The notes beneath the pieces were generated by a model. The model saw nothing but the letters and a program-made list of their open reading frames with translations, was not told where the DNA came from and did no database searches. From Bacteroidales bacterium Phil6 (lineage in GTDB: Bacteria > Bacteroidota > Bacteroidia > Bacteroidales > F082), in the NCBI GenBank assembly GCA_002633315.1, contig NWBN01000022.1, positions 1 to 64,000 of the forward strand: a stretch of DNA of 64,000 bases. The letters run 5' to 3'. The first letter of the stretch is position 1, and every line of letters begins with the position of its first letter. Of this stretch, positions 8,925 through 17,768 are shown piece after piece. The position numbers and the translations under genes were made by a program.

Positions 8925-9023
8925 CCATTTTGTTTGATATTTACGTTAGTTGTGATAAAAAATTGTGAAGTTTATTGTCCCGTTTCAAAAACGTCATTGC
9001 ATTTTTTTGTAATAGCGTTTATA

Positions 9024-9052
9024 TTGATATGATTGAATAATTTGTAACTTTG
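9024..9052 (+). promoter_or_regulatory. Promoter of the LysM transglycosylase operon
   Basis: TTG at 9024-9026 and TAACTTTG at 9045-9052 are separated by 18 nt, a good match to the Bacteroidales -33/-7 arrangement. The expected transcript leader before ATG 9089 is about 30 nt. Confidence 0.75.
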
Positions 9053-9088
9053 CAAGGTTAAAAATAAATACTGAATTTTTGTTTACCT

Positions 9089-11134
9089 ATGGTTTTTAAA
9101 AGAATACTGTTGTTTTTTCTTGTGCTGTCGTTTGTATCATGTTCTACGATAACGGAATTTGTGAATAAAAGTAAGAATAATAATGTAGAGGTGAAAAACG
9201 AGATGACGGAAGATGTCATTGCAGATGAAGTGTTTGTTGTTGATAATGATGCTTTCATTGACACCCTGGATTATGATGACTATTATGAGTCGCAATTGAC
9301 AGAATATGACTTTGATACCATTGAAGATGTTAATGAAGACAGCATTATGGTGATGATACAGGAACGTTTCGATGCTGAAAATTCAGGCGAGGCTATTGTA
9401 GAAGATGCCGATGTCATGATGGATATGATGGATACTCTCAATATTATTCCTTATTTTGTAAAAAACAGTGTCGTAACTGAGAATGCTTACGGTTATGCTC
9501 CGAATTTTGTACCCACTTTTCCGGATAGCGTATATGCCAAACGTATTGATTATCTGAGAAATCAAACGACAATAGATTTGGTTTTCAACAAACATGTCAA
9601 ATCTTTTATCAATGTATATGCGGTTACAAAGAGGGATAAGACGGAGAGGATACTTGGTCTTGCCGATGTTTATTTTCCATTATTTGAGGAGACGTTGGAT
9701 AAATACAACATGCCGTTGGAGTTGAAATATCTTGCAGTGGTAGAATCTGCATTGAATCCCACTGCCGGCTCACATGCCGGCGCCAAAGGATTATGGCAGT
9801 TCATGTACAGCACCGGCAAAGTATATGGCTTGAATGTCACTTCTTTAGTCGATGACCGTTTCGACCCTCTAAAGGCTACGGATGCTGCTTGTCGTCATCT
9901 GTCAGACCTATATAATATCTTCGATGACTGGTTTCTTGCTTTGGCAGCATATAACTCCGGAACCGGTAATGTCAACAAGGCTATACGCCGCGCCGGTGGC
10001 ATTAAAAACTACTGGGCTATATGGCCTTATCTCCCTCGTGAGACTCGAGGTTATGTTCCTGCTTTCATAGCGGTTAACTATATCATGAATTATTATCTCG
10101 AGCATAATATAAGTCCTCTCGACCCCGGCATTATCAAAACAGGAATAGATACTGTTACAGTACATCAGCCTCTTGCTTTTGACCAGCTTAATGAAATGCT
10201 TTCCATTCCTATGGGCGATATTAAATTTTTCAACCCTCAGTATAAAGCCGGCATCATACCGGCTACCGACAAGAACCCTTGTATCCTTGTCCTGCCGGAG
10301 AAATATGTGGGCGATTATATAGATAATGAGAAACAACTTTATGAGTTCAAAACGAAGAAAGGCATAGATAAAGAGAAACTGCAGGAGGAAATGAAAAAGA
10401 TAAGCGACAGGAGTGTCCATGTAGTGAAATCTGGAGAAAATCTTGGCTCTATAGCAAGAAGATACCGTGTCAGCGTGAAACAACTGCAGTCTTGGAATAA
10501 CCTTAAAGGCACTACCATTTATCCAGGACAGAAACTGATAGTTTATAGTTCCGGCGCTCCTATGGCACAGGCCGGTAATTCCTCGCCGGTGTCACGCTCT
10601 ACTACTCAGAAAATCCATACAGTGAAATCAGGCGAGAACCTTTCCGTGATAGCTCAGAAATATAAATGTACCGTTACCAATTTGAAAGACTGGAACAATC
10701 TTCGCTCCAATACCATCAAGGTGGGGCAGAAACTGAAAGTGTATCCGCCAGCCGACGAGAATTCTTCCAGTTCGACAACAAGAAGTGGCGACTATGTGAT
10801 ACATACAGTGAAATCAGGCGAGAATCTCTCCGTGATAGCACAGAAATACAAATGTTCCATATCCGAATTGAAGGATTGGAATGACCTTCGCTCCAATACA
10901 ATTAAGGTGGGACAGAAGCTCAAGGTTTATACTGTTGCAAAAAGTTCTTCGGAACCTTCAACGACACAAAGCGGGGGCTATGTCATTTATACAGTCAAAG
11001 CCGGTGATAATTTGTGGGATATTGCCAAGAAATTCGATGGCGTCACAGTCGAGGGTTTGAAAAAACTTAATGACCTGAACTCTAAGGGCAGTATCAAAGT
11101 AGGACAAAAATTGAAAATTAAAAAAGCAAAATAA
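9089..11134 (+). CDS. MltD-like membrane-bound lytic transglycosylase with four LysM repeats
   Basis: A 681-aa lipoprotein (signal ending SFVSCS, lipobox Cys near residue 19). An acidic linker runs to about residue 120, then an SLT family 1 domain at about 200-330. The catalytic glutamate is Glu219 in AVVESALNP, followed by [12 protein letters not shown] and the AYNSGTGNV motif. Four C-terminal LysM repeats start near 444, 508, 570 and 632. It cleaves the glycan strands of peptidoglycan, with the LysM domains binding glycan. Repeats 2 and 3 are nearly identical at DNA level. It leads a likely operon with the DUF4837 lipoprotein, 32 nt downstream. Confidence 0.93.
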   Translation: MVFKRILLFFLVLSFVSCSTITEFVNKSKNNNVEVKNEMTEDVIADEVFVVDNDAFIDTLDYDDYYESQLTEYDFDTIEDVNEDSIMVMIQERFDAENSGEAIVEDADVMMDMMDTLNIIPYFVKNSVVTENAYGYAPNFVPTFPDSVYAKRIDYLRNQTTIDLVFNKHVKSFINVYAVTKRDKTERILGLADVYFPLFEETLDKYNMPLELKYLAVVESALNPTAGSHAGAKGLWQFMYSTGKVYGLNVTSLVDDRFDPLKATDAACRHLSDLYNIFDDWFLALAAYNSGTGNVNKAIRRAGGIKNYWAIWPYLPRETRGYVPAFIAVNYIMNYYLEHNISPLDPGIIKTGIDTVTVHQPLAFDQLNEMLSIPMGDIKFFNPQYKAGIIPATDKNPCILVLPEKYVGDYIDNEKQLYEFKTKKGIDKEKLQEEMKKISDRSVHVVKSGENLGSIARRYRVSVKQLQSWNNLKGTTIYPGQKLIVYSSGAPMAQAGNSSPVSRSTTQKIHTVKSGENLSVIAQKYKCTVTNLKDWNNLRSNTIKVGQKLKVYPPADENSSSSTTRSGDYVIHTVKSGENLSVIAQKYKCSISELKDWNDLRSNTIKVGQKLKVYTVAKSSSEPSTTQSGGYVIYTVKAGDNLWDIAKKFDGVTVEGLKKLNDLNSKGSIKVGQKLKIKKAK

Positions 11135-11166
11135 TAGTATTGTTGTTATTTTATAAATGTTGTTAT

Positions 11167-12240
11167 ATGAGAAGATTAGGATATATAATACTGATAATGG
11201 CGTCAGTGCTGTTGTCATCTTGTTCCGATGGGATGGGTGACAGATTGCCACGCTCCGTAGGCGGTACCTCCGAAGTGCTTTTTATCACACAGAATAAGGA
11301 ACAATGGGAGGGTGCCATGGGGCAGGCAGTGCGCGATTTCTTTGAAAAAGAACAATATGGTCTGCCGCAACCGGAAAAAAATTTCGATGTGGTAAACCTC
11401 GAAGTATCTGCTTTCTCCGAAATGTTTCAGAAACACCGCAACCTCATAGTCGGTGCCATAAATAAAGACCTCGACAAGGTTCTCGTAGAGACACAGGATG
11501 ATTGGAAGTCGGCACCACAATTTGTGATGAGAATAACAGCTCCCGATGTGGATTCTTGGGTCAAGGTGTTCAATATGCAGGCTGAGACGTTGAAAGAGAA
11601 ATTCGACGAGAATGAGAGAGAACGTTTTATGACTTTTTTCCGTCCCAATGTATCCCCTGCTAACGCAAAAGCTGTCAACAATGCTTTCGGCATTTCCATG
11701 CTCGTTCCGGATGGCTTCTTCGTCGCTGTCAATAAAGACAAGTTTATGTGGCTGAGAAGAGAGACTGACGACATGAGTATGGGTCTTCTTATTTATGAGA
11801 CTCCATACAGGGATACTACAGACCTTAATCCTCAACATCTCGTGGCAGTCCGTGACTCAGTAGTGAAGAAATATGTTCCCGGTCCTCTCGACGGTACTTA
11901 TATGACTACAGACAAAAAATATGTTTATCCTGTTTTCGAGGTGCTTCCGGATTTTCCTGCAGGCTATGCAGTGGAAATGCGCGGCTTATGGAATGTCGTT
12001 GGCGACTTCATGGGAGGTCCTTTTGTCTCTTATACCATAGTCAATCCTGAACAGGACAGACTCTTGACAATAGAAGGCTTTGTATATTATCCCAATAAGG
12101 AGAAACGCGATGAGTTGCGTAAGTTGGAAAGTGTTATCTACAGCGCCAGATATCCGGATTCCGAAGTCCCCGATGATTCTGATAAAACGGTTGATACAGA
12201 TGATTCTAATCCTGATGTCAAAGATGATGACTTGCAGTGA
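11167..12240 (+). CDS. DUF4837 family lipoprotein
   Basis: A 357-aa lipoprotein. The signal sequence ends in LLSSCSDG, giving a lipidated Cys. The body matches the Bacteroidota DUF4837 family: an early GTSEVLFI segment with NKEQWEGAMG, and a middle FGISMLVPDGFFVAVNKDKFMW-type stretch. Function is unknown. The last 20 residues are acidic and low-complexity (DDSDKTVDTDDSNPDVKDDD). ATG 11167 is chosen because the lipoprotein signal starts there; a TTG at 11140 is in frame but adds an unlikely leader. It follows the lytic transglycosylase and may share its transcript, suggesting a cell-envelope role. Confidence 0.85.
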   Translation: MRRLGYIILIMASVLLSSCSDGMGDRLPRSVGGTSEVLFITQNKEQWEGAMGQAVRDFFEKEQYGLPQPEKNFDVVNLEVSAFSEMFQKHRNLIVGAINKDLDKVLVETQDDWKSAPQFVMRITAPDVDSWVKVFNMQAETLKEKFDENERERFMTFFRPNVSPANAKAVNNAFGISMLVPDGFFVAVNKDKFMWLRRETDDMSMGLLIYETPYRDTTDLNPQHLVAVRDSVVKKYVPGPLDGTYMTTDKKYVYPVFEVLPDFPAGYAVEMRGLWNVVGDFMGGPFVSYTIVNPEQDRLLTIEGFVYYPNKEKRDELRKLESVIYSARYPDSEVPDDSDKTVDTDDSNPDVKDDDLQ

Positions 12241-12330
12241 TGTCATGGTATGTAAAGTTGATGCTTTTATGCAGATAATATGATTGTGTTTTGTGATAAA
12301 AATGTTTTTTTGGTTTTCAAATAAGGTAAT

Positions 12331-12861
12331 ATGGAATTTTCGGAACTGATAAAGATAAGACAGAGCGACCGTAAATATGAGACGCGTCCTGTTGATAAGG
12401 TGTTGGTCATGAAGTGTATCGAGGCAGCACGTCTTGCTCCTTCGGCATGTAACTCGCAACCGTGGAAGTTTGTCGTTGTCGATGACCCGGTTTTACTTAA
12501 AGAGATGGCTGATGCTGCACAAGGCATGGGTATGAATAAATTCTCTCATGAGGCGCCTGTCATCGTTGCCGTGGTGCTCGAAAAGATGAATCTGTCAGCA
12601 AGTATCGGAAGCGTGATAAAAGACAAAGAATACTCTTTGCTCGATGTTGGTATTGCAGTGGAACATTTTTGTCTTCAAGCTGCCGATTTAGGTCTTGGCA
12701 CTTGTATCATGGGCTGGTTTAATGAGAAAAAAGTACGGAAAATGCTCGGAATAGGCAGGAAAAGAGTTCCCTTGCTTCTTACTCTTGGTTACCCTGCCTC
12801 AGAAACACGTAACAAGATAAGAAAACCTGTTGAGGAAATGTGCAGTTGGAATAAATATTGA
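12331..12861 (+). CDS. Nitroreductase family protein
   Basis: A 176-aa FMN-dependent oxidoreductase of the small nitroreductase family. The N-terminal motif IKIRQSDRKYETRPV is the phosphate-binding Arg/Ser region for FMN; SACNSQPWKFVVV and the glycine-rich LGTCIMGWFNE segments are family signatures. It probably reduces nitro compounds, quinones or flavins with NAD(P)H in the cytoplasm; the true substrate cannot be told. Length is typical of the short subfamily. It ends at a hairpin terminator shared with the convergent CrcB operon. Confidence 0.9.
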   Translation: MEFSELIKIRQSDRKYETRPVDKVLVMKCIEAARLAPSACNSQPWKFVVVDDPVLLKEMADAAQGMGMNKFSHEAPVIVAVVLEKMNLSASIGSVIKDKEYSLLDVGIAVEHFCLQAADLGLGTCIMGWFNEKKVRKMLGIGRKRVPLLLTLGYPASETRNKIRKPVEEMCSWNKY

Positions 12862-12901
12862 TAGTCAATATTAAATTGTATATTTTGAGTTGTAATAAAA
12901 T

Positions 12902-12939
12902 AAAAAGACCTGACTCTATTGATGGGTTCGGGTCTTTTT
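12902..12939. terminator. Shared bidirectional terminator
   Basis: AAAAAGACC (12902-12910) pairs with GGTCTTTTT (12931-12939), leaving A and T tracts on either side. It separates the nitroreductase gene from the convergent CrcB gene and can serve both. Confidence 0.75.
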
Positions 12940-12947
12940 GTATTGGT

Positions 12948-13325
12948 TTAATGTATTGTGAAGATTTTGTATCCGATATATACAGCCGCCATGCACAACA
13001 CAAGACTTAATGCTGAATAAAGTATGGAATATGTCATGTTGCCGCTGTCGGCAAGTAGATAATTTTCATTGGCAAAACTCGAAAATGTGGTGAATCCTCC
13101 ACAAAAGCCTATGGCAAGGAAAGCCCTCATCTCTTCGTTCATAAAAGAATAACGCATGCCTGCCCCACATATCAACCCTATTAATAAACATCCTATGATA
13201 TTGACAATCATAGTGCCTGTCGGAAAAATGCTTGGGAAAAACTTATATATCTCCCTGCTTAATAGATATCTTGCTATTCCTCCCAAACAACTTCCGCCTC
13301 CTACCAACAAAATAGTCTTTATCAT
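12948..13325 (-). CDS. crcB: Fluoride ion channel CrcB/Fluc
   Basis: A 125-aa four-helix membrane protein of the CrcB/Fluc family, which exports fluoride as a dual-topology dimer. Signatures present are GGGSCLGGIARY at the N-terminus, GTMIVNIIGC in helix 2 and GFCGGFTTFSSF in helix 3. It is the last gene of a leftward operon, 3 nt after the DUF5686 gene. No fluoride riboswitch was recognised upstream, which fits its position inside an operon. Confidence 0.93.
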   Translation of the reverse strand: MIKTILLVGGGSCLGGIARYLLSREIYKFFPSIFPTGTMIVNIIGCLLIGLICGAGMRYSFMNEEMRAFLAIGFCGGFTTFSSFANENYLLADSGNMTYSILYSALSLVLCMAAVYIGYKIFTIH

Positions 13326-13328
13326 AAC

Positions 13329-15761
13329 CTAAAAATTCATGTTTGCAGTAATCTTATAACTGAAATTGTCTCCTGTCTTGTCGTATCCATACGGTCCAAA
13401 ACGGTAATATACTCCAAATCCCAATTTTATAAAATTGACATTCAATATTTTATCTATAATAAGTCCGCTTTCGTAATATCCTTTATCCATACTTTTGAAG
13501 ATATCGTCATTTATGCCTGTATCTTCAGTCATATCTCCCCATCCCATATTGGCAGCTATCGCCAATTCCGGTTGGAATTTCTTTATCTTCATGAAATTTC
13601 CGAAGTTATGAGTAAAGAACAGCAATGCAAATCTGTTGCATAAAAATTCGTCGGGTCTCATGGTGGAAAAACTCTCCGGTGCCATGATGTTGAATCCCGC
13701 ATTCGTTCCGGCAATGTCGTAGTATTCAAACAATGGTGCGATGCCCCATGTCATGCCGCCTTGTATCGTCAACTCCGTCTTTCCCAACACTCTCGATTGC
13801 CATTTGCCTCTGAATTGCAACTGTACCTTGTCATAGTTGTATTCACTGCCCATGAAGCCTTCCAGTCCTTTGCTGTACATCAGCCATATCTCCGGCGATG
13901 CCTTGCCTTTTGCCTTTAACTGTTTGTTGCTGAATACCAATACTTCTCCAAAGGCTATCCTTAGTTTCATATCGAGTCTCGCAATACGATAGGTTTTATT
14001 TATGTCTGTATTGTCATTAATTAATGAATATCCGCACCTTATTCGCCGGTCTCCTACATTCATTTTGACAAATCCTTTCATAAAATGAGTGATATATGTG
14101 GAAAACTCCGCATTTATTCCAGTGTTTAATGTGGTGCTTTTTACGAAATAATCTTTAAAAGTAAGATTGTTTAATAATGAGAAGTTGTCATAAAACCCAT
14201 ATTCTCCAAAAGTGTTGAATCTGTGGTCGAATCCCAAGGTGAGTTTTGTGTCGTAAATAGGGATGATGCTGACATGTCCGTTGACACCGTAATTCATCTC
14301 TTTGGCACCGAACCAGTATCCGAAGTATGTGTCTAAACCTGCAATCCTGCTCAATTTGTTATTTGTGCCAAAACCTAAACCCAAATAGAAATTGTTTATG
14401 ATGTTGTATCTTATGACATTGTCCGGATTTATATTGAAGACGCCGATTGGTATGGATTGATTTTCTATTAGATTCATGGAGGTGTTAAGGATAAGGTCGA
14501 GATTTATCCTGTTTGACGTTAACAATGAATCGACGAATGTATAAGTGTTGTTGACTCTTTCGTTGATACTGTCGTTACGGTACAAAGCCCAGAACTCCAT
14601 ATCTTTGTCTCCGGCATCGGGAGATAATGTTATATTGTTGAAATCGAATATCTTATCGCTTATCTCATTGTTGACTTTTATATCTTTCAGATAACTTTTT
14701 CCTATACCTGTCATGAGGATGGTGTCGGTTATTGTTTCTTTGGTGACAGAATCATAATTCTGGACGGGTTCTTTTAAGAAAATAATATTGGTGTTCAGTT
14801 GTTTTGGAAACCAGATACTGTCAGATACACGTTCATAAAGTTGTTGTATCCTGATATCTGCGACTATGTCTGTTTTTATTGGCGAAGCCTTTACGTTGGC
14901 AATTGCCCATCCTTTGGAATGTGTCGTTATTATACCTTGTAATCCATTGATGTTGGCATTATTACGTGTCTTGAACGAAATTAGGAACACAGTGTCGTTG
15001 TCTGTTTCCGGAATTACAGATTCCAAATTAAAGAAATATTTTTTCTTGCTGTCTTTGCTGATGGGATTGAGATAGTTGGTGCCGAAAATGTTGATGTTGT
15101 CTTCATAAAATGTAAGACTTTGAATATTGTCAACAAGATAGAAATACATTGGATTGTTTAATCCTGATATGGTATTAGCCTTGATGATTTTCTTGTTTTT
15201 GTTGGGTTTCTTGTGATACTGCTCCGATACCGTTTCCATTACCATTATGTCATTGTTTTTCACCAATTCTTTTATATCAGCGGACATTTTGCTTAAATCA
15301 GTGGTGTCGATGGTGAATATGATTCGGTCGTACATGGTATAGGAATATGATTCCAGACTGTTGATGTTGTTGCGTTTTCTGTTTTTCACCATGTTGTCTA
15401 TGATGCGATGCGCAGGATTGTCTTCGGCATAAACTATCACTTCGTCAAGTTCTATGTCCGAGGGAGTCAGTTTTATGACTTTGGTCCTGTCGAGTTCTTC
15501 TTTTGTCAGAGTCAGTTTCTGATAACCTACAAAAGAAAGTGTAATGCTTTGAATGTCTATGCTGTTGCTAATGACAAACTTGCCGTCAATATCGGTAGTC
15601 GTGCCCAACTTGCCGTCATCGTTGTATGTAATGTTGACGAATGCTAACGCTTGTTTGTTTTTGCTGTCGATTACCGTTCCCTCATATTGATTTTTTTGTG
15701 CATACACTATGTTGATGCATAAAATAAAGATGAGAATGAGTATGCCTTTAAATTTGTTCAT
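13329..15761 (-). CDS. DUF5686 / carboxypeptidase-regulatory-like outer-membrane protein
   Basis: An 810-aa exported protein. The signal peptide (1-21, ending NIVYAQ) leads to a CarboxypepD_reg domain (about 24-100, KGTVIDSKNKQALAFVNI-like with DGKF) and then the DUF5686 region, starting with NPAHRIIDNMVKNRKRNNI near 115. The C-terminal part is a beta-barrel with many aromatic strands, ending ITANMNF. The family is restricted to Bacteroidota and its transported molecule is unknown. The start codon lies 1 nt after the stop of the MazG-like gene, so the two are translationally close. Confidence 0.87.
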   Translation of the reverse strand: MNKFKGILILIFILCINIVYAQKNQYEGTVIDSKNKQALAFVNITYNDDGKLGTTTDIDGKFVISNSIDIQSITLSFVGYQKLTLTKEELDRTKVIKLTPSDIELDEVIVYAEDNPAHRIIDNMVKNRKRNNINSLESYSYTMYDRIIFTIDTTDLSKMSADIKELVKNNDIMVMETVSEQYHKKPNKNKKIIKANTISGLNNPMYFYLVDNIQSLTFYEDNINIFGTNYLNPISKDSKKKYFFNLESVIPETDNDTVFLISFKTRNNANINGLQGIITTHSKGWAIANVKASPIKTDIVADIRIQQLYERVSDSIWFPKQLNTNIIFLKEPVQNYDSVTKETITDTILMTGIGKSYLKDIKVNNEISDKIFDFNNITLSPDAGDKDMEFWALYRNDSINERVNNTYTFVDSLLTSNRINLDLILNTSMNLIENQSIPIGVFNINPDNVIRYNIINNFYLGLGFGTNNKLSRIAGLDTYFGYWFGAKEMNYGVNGHVSIIPIYDTKLTLGFDHRFNTFGEYGFYDNFSLLNNLTFKDYFVKSTTLNTGINAEFSTYITHFMKGFVKMNVGDRRIRCGYSLINDNTDINKTYRIARLDMKLRIAFGEVLVFSNKQLKAKGKASPEIWLMYSKGLEGFMGSEYNYDKVQLQFRGKWQSRVLGKTELTIQGGMTWGIAPLFEYYDIAGTNAGFNIMAPESFSTMRPDEFLCNRFALLFFTHNFGNFMKIKKFQPELAIAANMGWGDMTEDTGINDDIFKSMDKGYYESGLIIDKILNVNFIKLGFGVYYRFGPYGYDKTGDNFSYKITANMNF

Positions 15762-15762
15762 T

Positions 15763-16089
15763 TTATTTTAGTTTGGGATTGTTGTTATGTCTGTTGCTGT
15801 CTCTTGAAGTCTTCTTCTCGAGATTTTTTTCAAGAGCTTCAGTTAGGTCTATGCCTGTCTGGTTGGCAAGACATATCAAGACGAAAAGCACATCAGCCAT
15901 CTCATCGGCAAGGTCATGGCTCTTGTCGGATTCCTTGAAAGACTGTTCTCCGTAAACTCTTGCCATTATCCTTGCCACTTCACCGACTTCCTCCATCAGT
16001 AAAGCAGTGTTTGTCAGCTCATTGAAATATCTTACTCCTATTGTCTTGATCCAGTTATCGACAATTTCCTGTGCTTCTTTGATAGTCAT
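15763..16089 (-). CDS. MazG-like nucleotide pyrophosphohydrolase
   Basis: A 108-aa all-alpha NTP-PPase of the MazG/dCTPase superfamily. The metal-binding helices are visible as LLMEEVGEVARIMAR (EExxE-like, about 28-42) and SHDLADEMADVLFVLICLAN (about 57-76, with the ExxD-type acidic residues). It would hydrolyse a nucleoside triphosphate to monophosphate and pyrophosphate as housecleaning; the preferred nucleotide is not evident. The C-terminus is a basic, Asn-rich tail. It is the first gene of the operon with DUF5686 and CrcB. Confidence 0.9.
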   Translation of the reverse strand: MTIKEAQEIVDNWIKTIGVRYFNELTNTALLMEEVGEVARIMARVYGEQSFKESDKSHDLADEMADVLFVLICLANQTGIDLTEALEKNLEKKTSRDSNRHNNNPKLK

Positions 16090-16112
16090 AACAATTGCAA
16101 TAATTATTTATG

Positions 16113-16120
16113 CAAAGGTA
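16113..16120 (-). promoter_or_regulatory. -7 box (TACCTTTG) of the mazG-like/DUF5686/crcB operon
   Basis: TACCTTTG matches TAnnTTTG and lies 24 nt upstream of ATG 16089. No convincing -33 element is seen at the usual spacing. Confidence 0.6.
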
Positions 16121-16264
16121 CACAATTTTTATTTTTTGCCTAAAATAATGTTTTTTTATAGATTTTTAAAAAATCTTTGCATCATTGCAACATTTTTAAG
16201 ACTTTTATAGTCTAATGGCTGAAAATGATAAAAATTAAATGTTAAACTTAAAAATTTTATAAAA

Positions 16265-16711
16265 ATGGGAAATGTAGTAGAAATAATTAGTGTTATAGCT
16301 GTTTTTGGTCTCCCGGCATTTATTGTGGCTATAATAATGAAAGTTAAGAACAATAAAATCAAAGCTCAGGAGAAGGTGTTGCTGAAATCGATTGAAATGG
16401 GTCAGCCTGTGAATATCGATATGTTTCTTGATGAAGAGAATAGAAAATATGAAAAAGGTGGTCTGAAATTGACACTCTTGAGGAAAATACAGTCAGGTAT
16501 AGCATGTTTTCTGATAGGTCTTTTGTTGCTTGTTTTATGTCTGATCGGTAAAGTTTCATTCAATGAAACAATTATTTTCATGTTGTCCTTTGTGTTCCTT
16601 TCTTTAGGCGTGGCTTTTATTGTCTCGTTCTTTATTGGAAGAAAGATGATGGCAAAAGAATTGGCAGAGAATGAGTTGGATACAAAAGAATTGGCAGAGA
16701 AACCGGAATGA
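16265..16711 (+). CDS. DUF6249-like membrane protein of an ECF sigma operon
   Basis: A 148-aa protein with an N-terminal transmembrane helix (about 5-25), a short charged stretch (KVKNNKIKAQEKVLLKSIEMGQPV) and two further helices (about 76-96 and 102-126). The pattern of helix, basic region, KSIEMGQPV and paired helices matches proteins annotated DUF6249 that are often encoded just before ECF sigma genes in Bacteroidota. It lies 18 nt before the sigma gene. It may be an inner-membrane regulator or sensor of the sigma factor. The C-terminus has a repeated ELAEN/KELAEK element. Confidence 0.75.
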   Translation: MGNVVEIISVIAVFGLPAFIVAIIMKVKNNKIKAQEKVLLKSIEMGQPVNIDMFLDEENRKYEKGGLKLTLLRKIQSGIACFLIGLLLLVLCLIGKVSFNETIIFMLSFVFLSLGVAFIVSFFIGRKMMAKELAENELDTKELAEKPE

Positions 16712-16729
16712 TTTTAAGATAATTGTTAA

Positions 16730-17221
16730 GTGACAAAGCAACATTTCATAGAGTTGATTACTGCTGAGCAAGGGAGGCTGCGAAGGTTCCTTTGCTCACT
16801 GTGTAATGGTGATATGTACAGAGCTGATGACATAGCACAGGAGGCTTTGCTGAAAGCATATATCTCTTTCGAGAAATTCGACGGCAGAGCGGATTTCTCG
16901 ACATGGCTGTTCCGTATCGCCCTGAATTGCTTTTACGACGATTCCAAAAGAAAAACAATACAGCTGTCGGATTCGCAGAATTTGTGCGACAGTGACTGCG
17001 ATAATACGTATAACAGTGATTATGCTTTTGAATATCAGGAATTGTATGAGGCTTTGTCTGACCTTTCATTTGATGAACGTACTGTCATACTTTTGTTTTA
17101 TATGGAAGATAAATCGATAAAAGACATATCTTCTATTATGAATATGCCTTCCGGTACAGTGAGGTCTCATCTGTCACGAGGGAGAAACCACTTGAGAAAA
17201 TTTCTCGATAAAAAATTGTGA
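16730..17221 (+). CDS. ECF RNA polymerase sigma factor
   Basis: A 163-aa sigma-70 family factor containing only regions 2 and 4. Region 2 includes the core-binding/-10 motif ADDIAQEALLKAYISFEKFDGRADFSTWLFRIALN (about 27-63). Region 4 has the helix-turn-helix FDERTVILLFYMEDKSIKDISSIMNMPSGTVRSHLSRGR (about 115-153). It directs transcription from an unknown regulon. The start is GTG at 16730; the sequence right after it (TKQHFIELITAEQGRLRRF) is typical for region 2 onset. It is flanked by membrane proteins likely to control it. Confidence 0.93.
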   Translation: MTKQHFIELITAEQGRLRRFLCSLCNGDMYRADDIAQEALLKAYISFEKFDGRADFSTWLFRIALNCFYDDSKRKTIQLSDSQNLCDSDCDNTYNSDYAFEYQELYEALSDLSFDERTVILLFYMEDKSIKDISSIMNMPSGTVRSHLSRGRNHLRKFLDKKL

Positions 17222-17223
17222 TT

Positions 17224-17628
17224 ATGACGAAAGAGAAGAATATTAAGAAGTTCATGGAGAGAAACAAAATGCCTCTTCCGCAGGAAAAGCCTTTTATGGA
17301 CGATTTGCTGAAACAAATGTCATTGCTGCCGGTGCCGTCTGCCTTCGATACGGAAAAAGAGCATAATGTACGCTGTGTGAATGCTTTTTTGAAGTTGATG
17401 AAACGTAACGCTCTCTTCGATACTGTATCGTCGGTGTTGTTACCTGTTATAATAGTGTTGTTGATAGGAATGATGTTTTTGTGGGCACTGCCTTCACTCT
17501 GTTCCGCTGTCATCGGCACTTATTTGGAACCTGTATGCTTTTTTGTTGAGAAGTATAAAGTTATGATAATATCGGCTTTTGTTTCAATAACTTTGACTGT
17601 CAAGATAATGAGGACTTATATCCCATAG
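17224..17628 (+). CDS. Membrane protein downstream of ECF sigma, candidate anti-sigma factor
   Basis: A 134-aa protein with a cytoplasmic N-terminal half (about 1-65) containing a PQEKPFMDDLLKQM stretch, and two transmembrane helices (about 68-92 and 110-128). The ATG lies 2 nt after the sigma stop; an overlapping GTG at 17218 is an alternative start. No zinc-binding ASD motif (HxxxCxxC) is present, so it is not a classical ZAS anti-sigma factor. Position alone suggests it regulates the sigma factor. Confidence 0.65.
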   Translation: MTKEKNIKKFMERNKMPLPQEKPFMDDLLKQMSLLPVPSAFDTEKEHNVRCVNAFLKLMKRNALFDTVSSVLLPVIIVLLIGMMFLWALPSLCSAVIGTYLEPVCFFVEKYKVMIISAFVSITLTVKIMRTYIP

Positions 17629-17745
17629 TCGCTTGTGTGGATAATACGACTTTGTTGAACATGTTTTCAATATGGAAACGGTGTTTTTTGATATTGTGGC
17701 AGTATAATATTTTTGTCATTTTGCCGAAGTTGTTTCTTTAAGATG

Positions 17746-17753
17746 TATTTTTG
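17746..17753 (+). promoter_or_regulatory. -7 box (TATTTTTG) with very short leader
   Basis: TATTTTTG ends 15 nt before the GTG at 17769, giving an expected leader of only about 10 nt. It overlaps the alternative TTG start at 17751, which therefore cannot be translated from this promoter. Confidence 0.55.
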
Positions 17754-17768
17754 CAAAAAAATAAAAAC

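Noticed and set aside
9908-10483. Leftward 191-codon open frame inside the transglycosylase gene
   Set aside because: The plus-strand gene has clear SLT and LysM domains; the reverse frame is a shadow without family features.
11215-11838. Leftward 207-codon open frame antisense to DUF4837
   Set aside because: DUF4837 has a lipobox signal and family match; the antisense frame has none.
12948-13328. Fluoride riboswitch for crcB
   Set aside because: crcB lies 3 nt after another gene in an operon and no fluoride aptamer pattern was found there or at the operon start.
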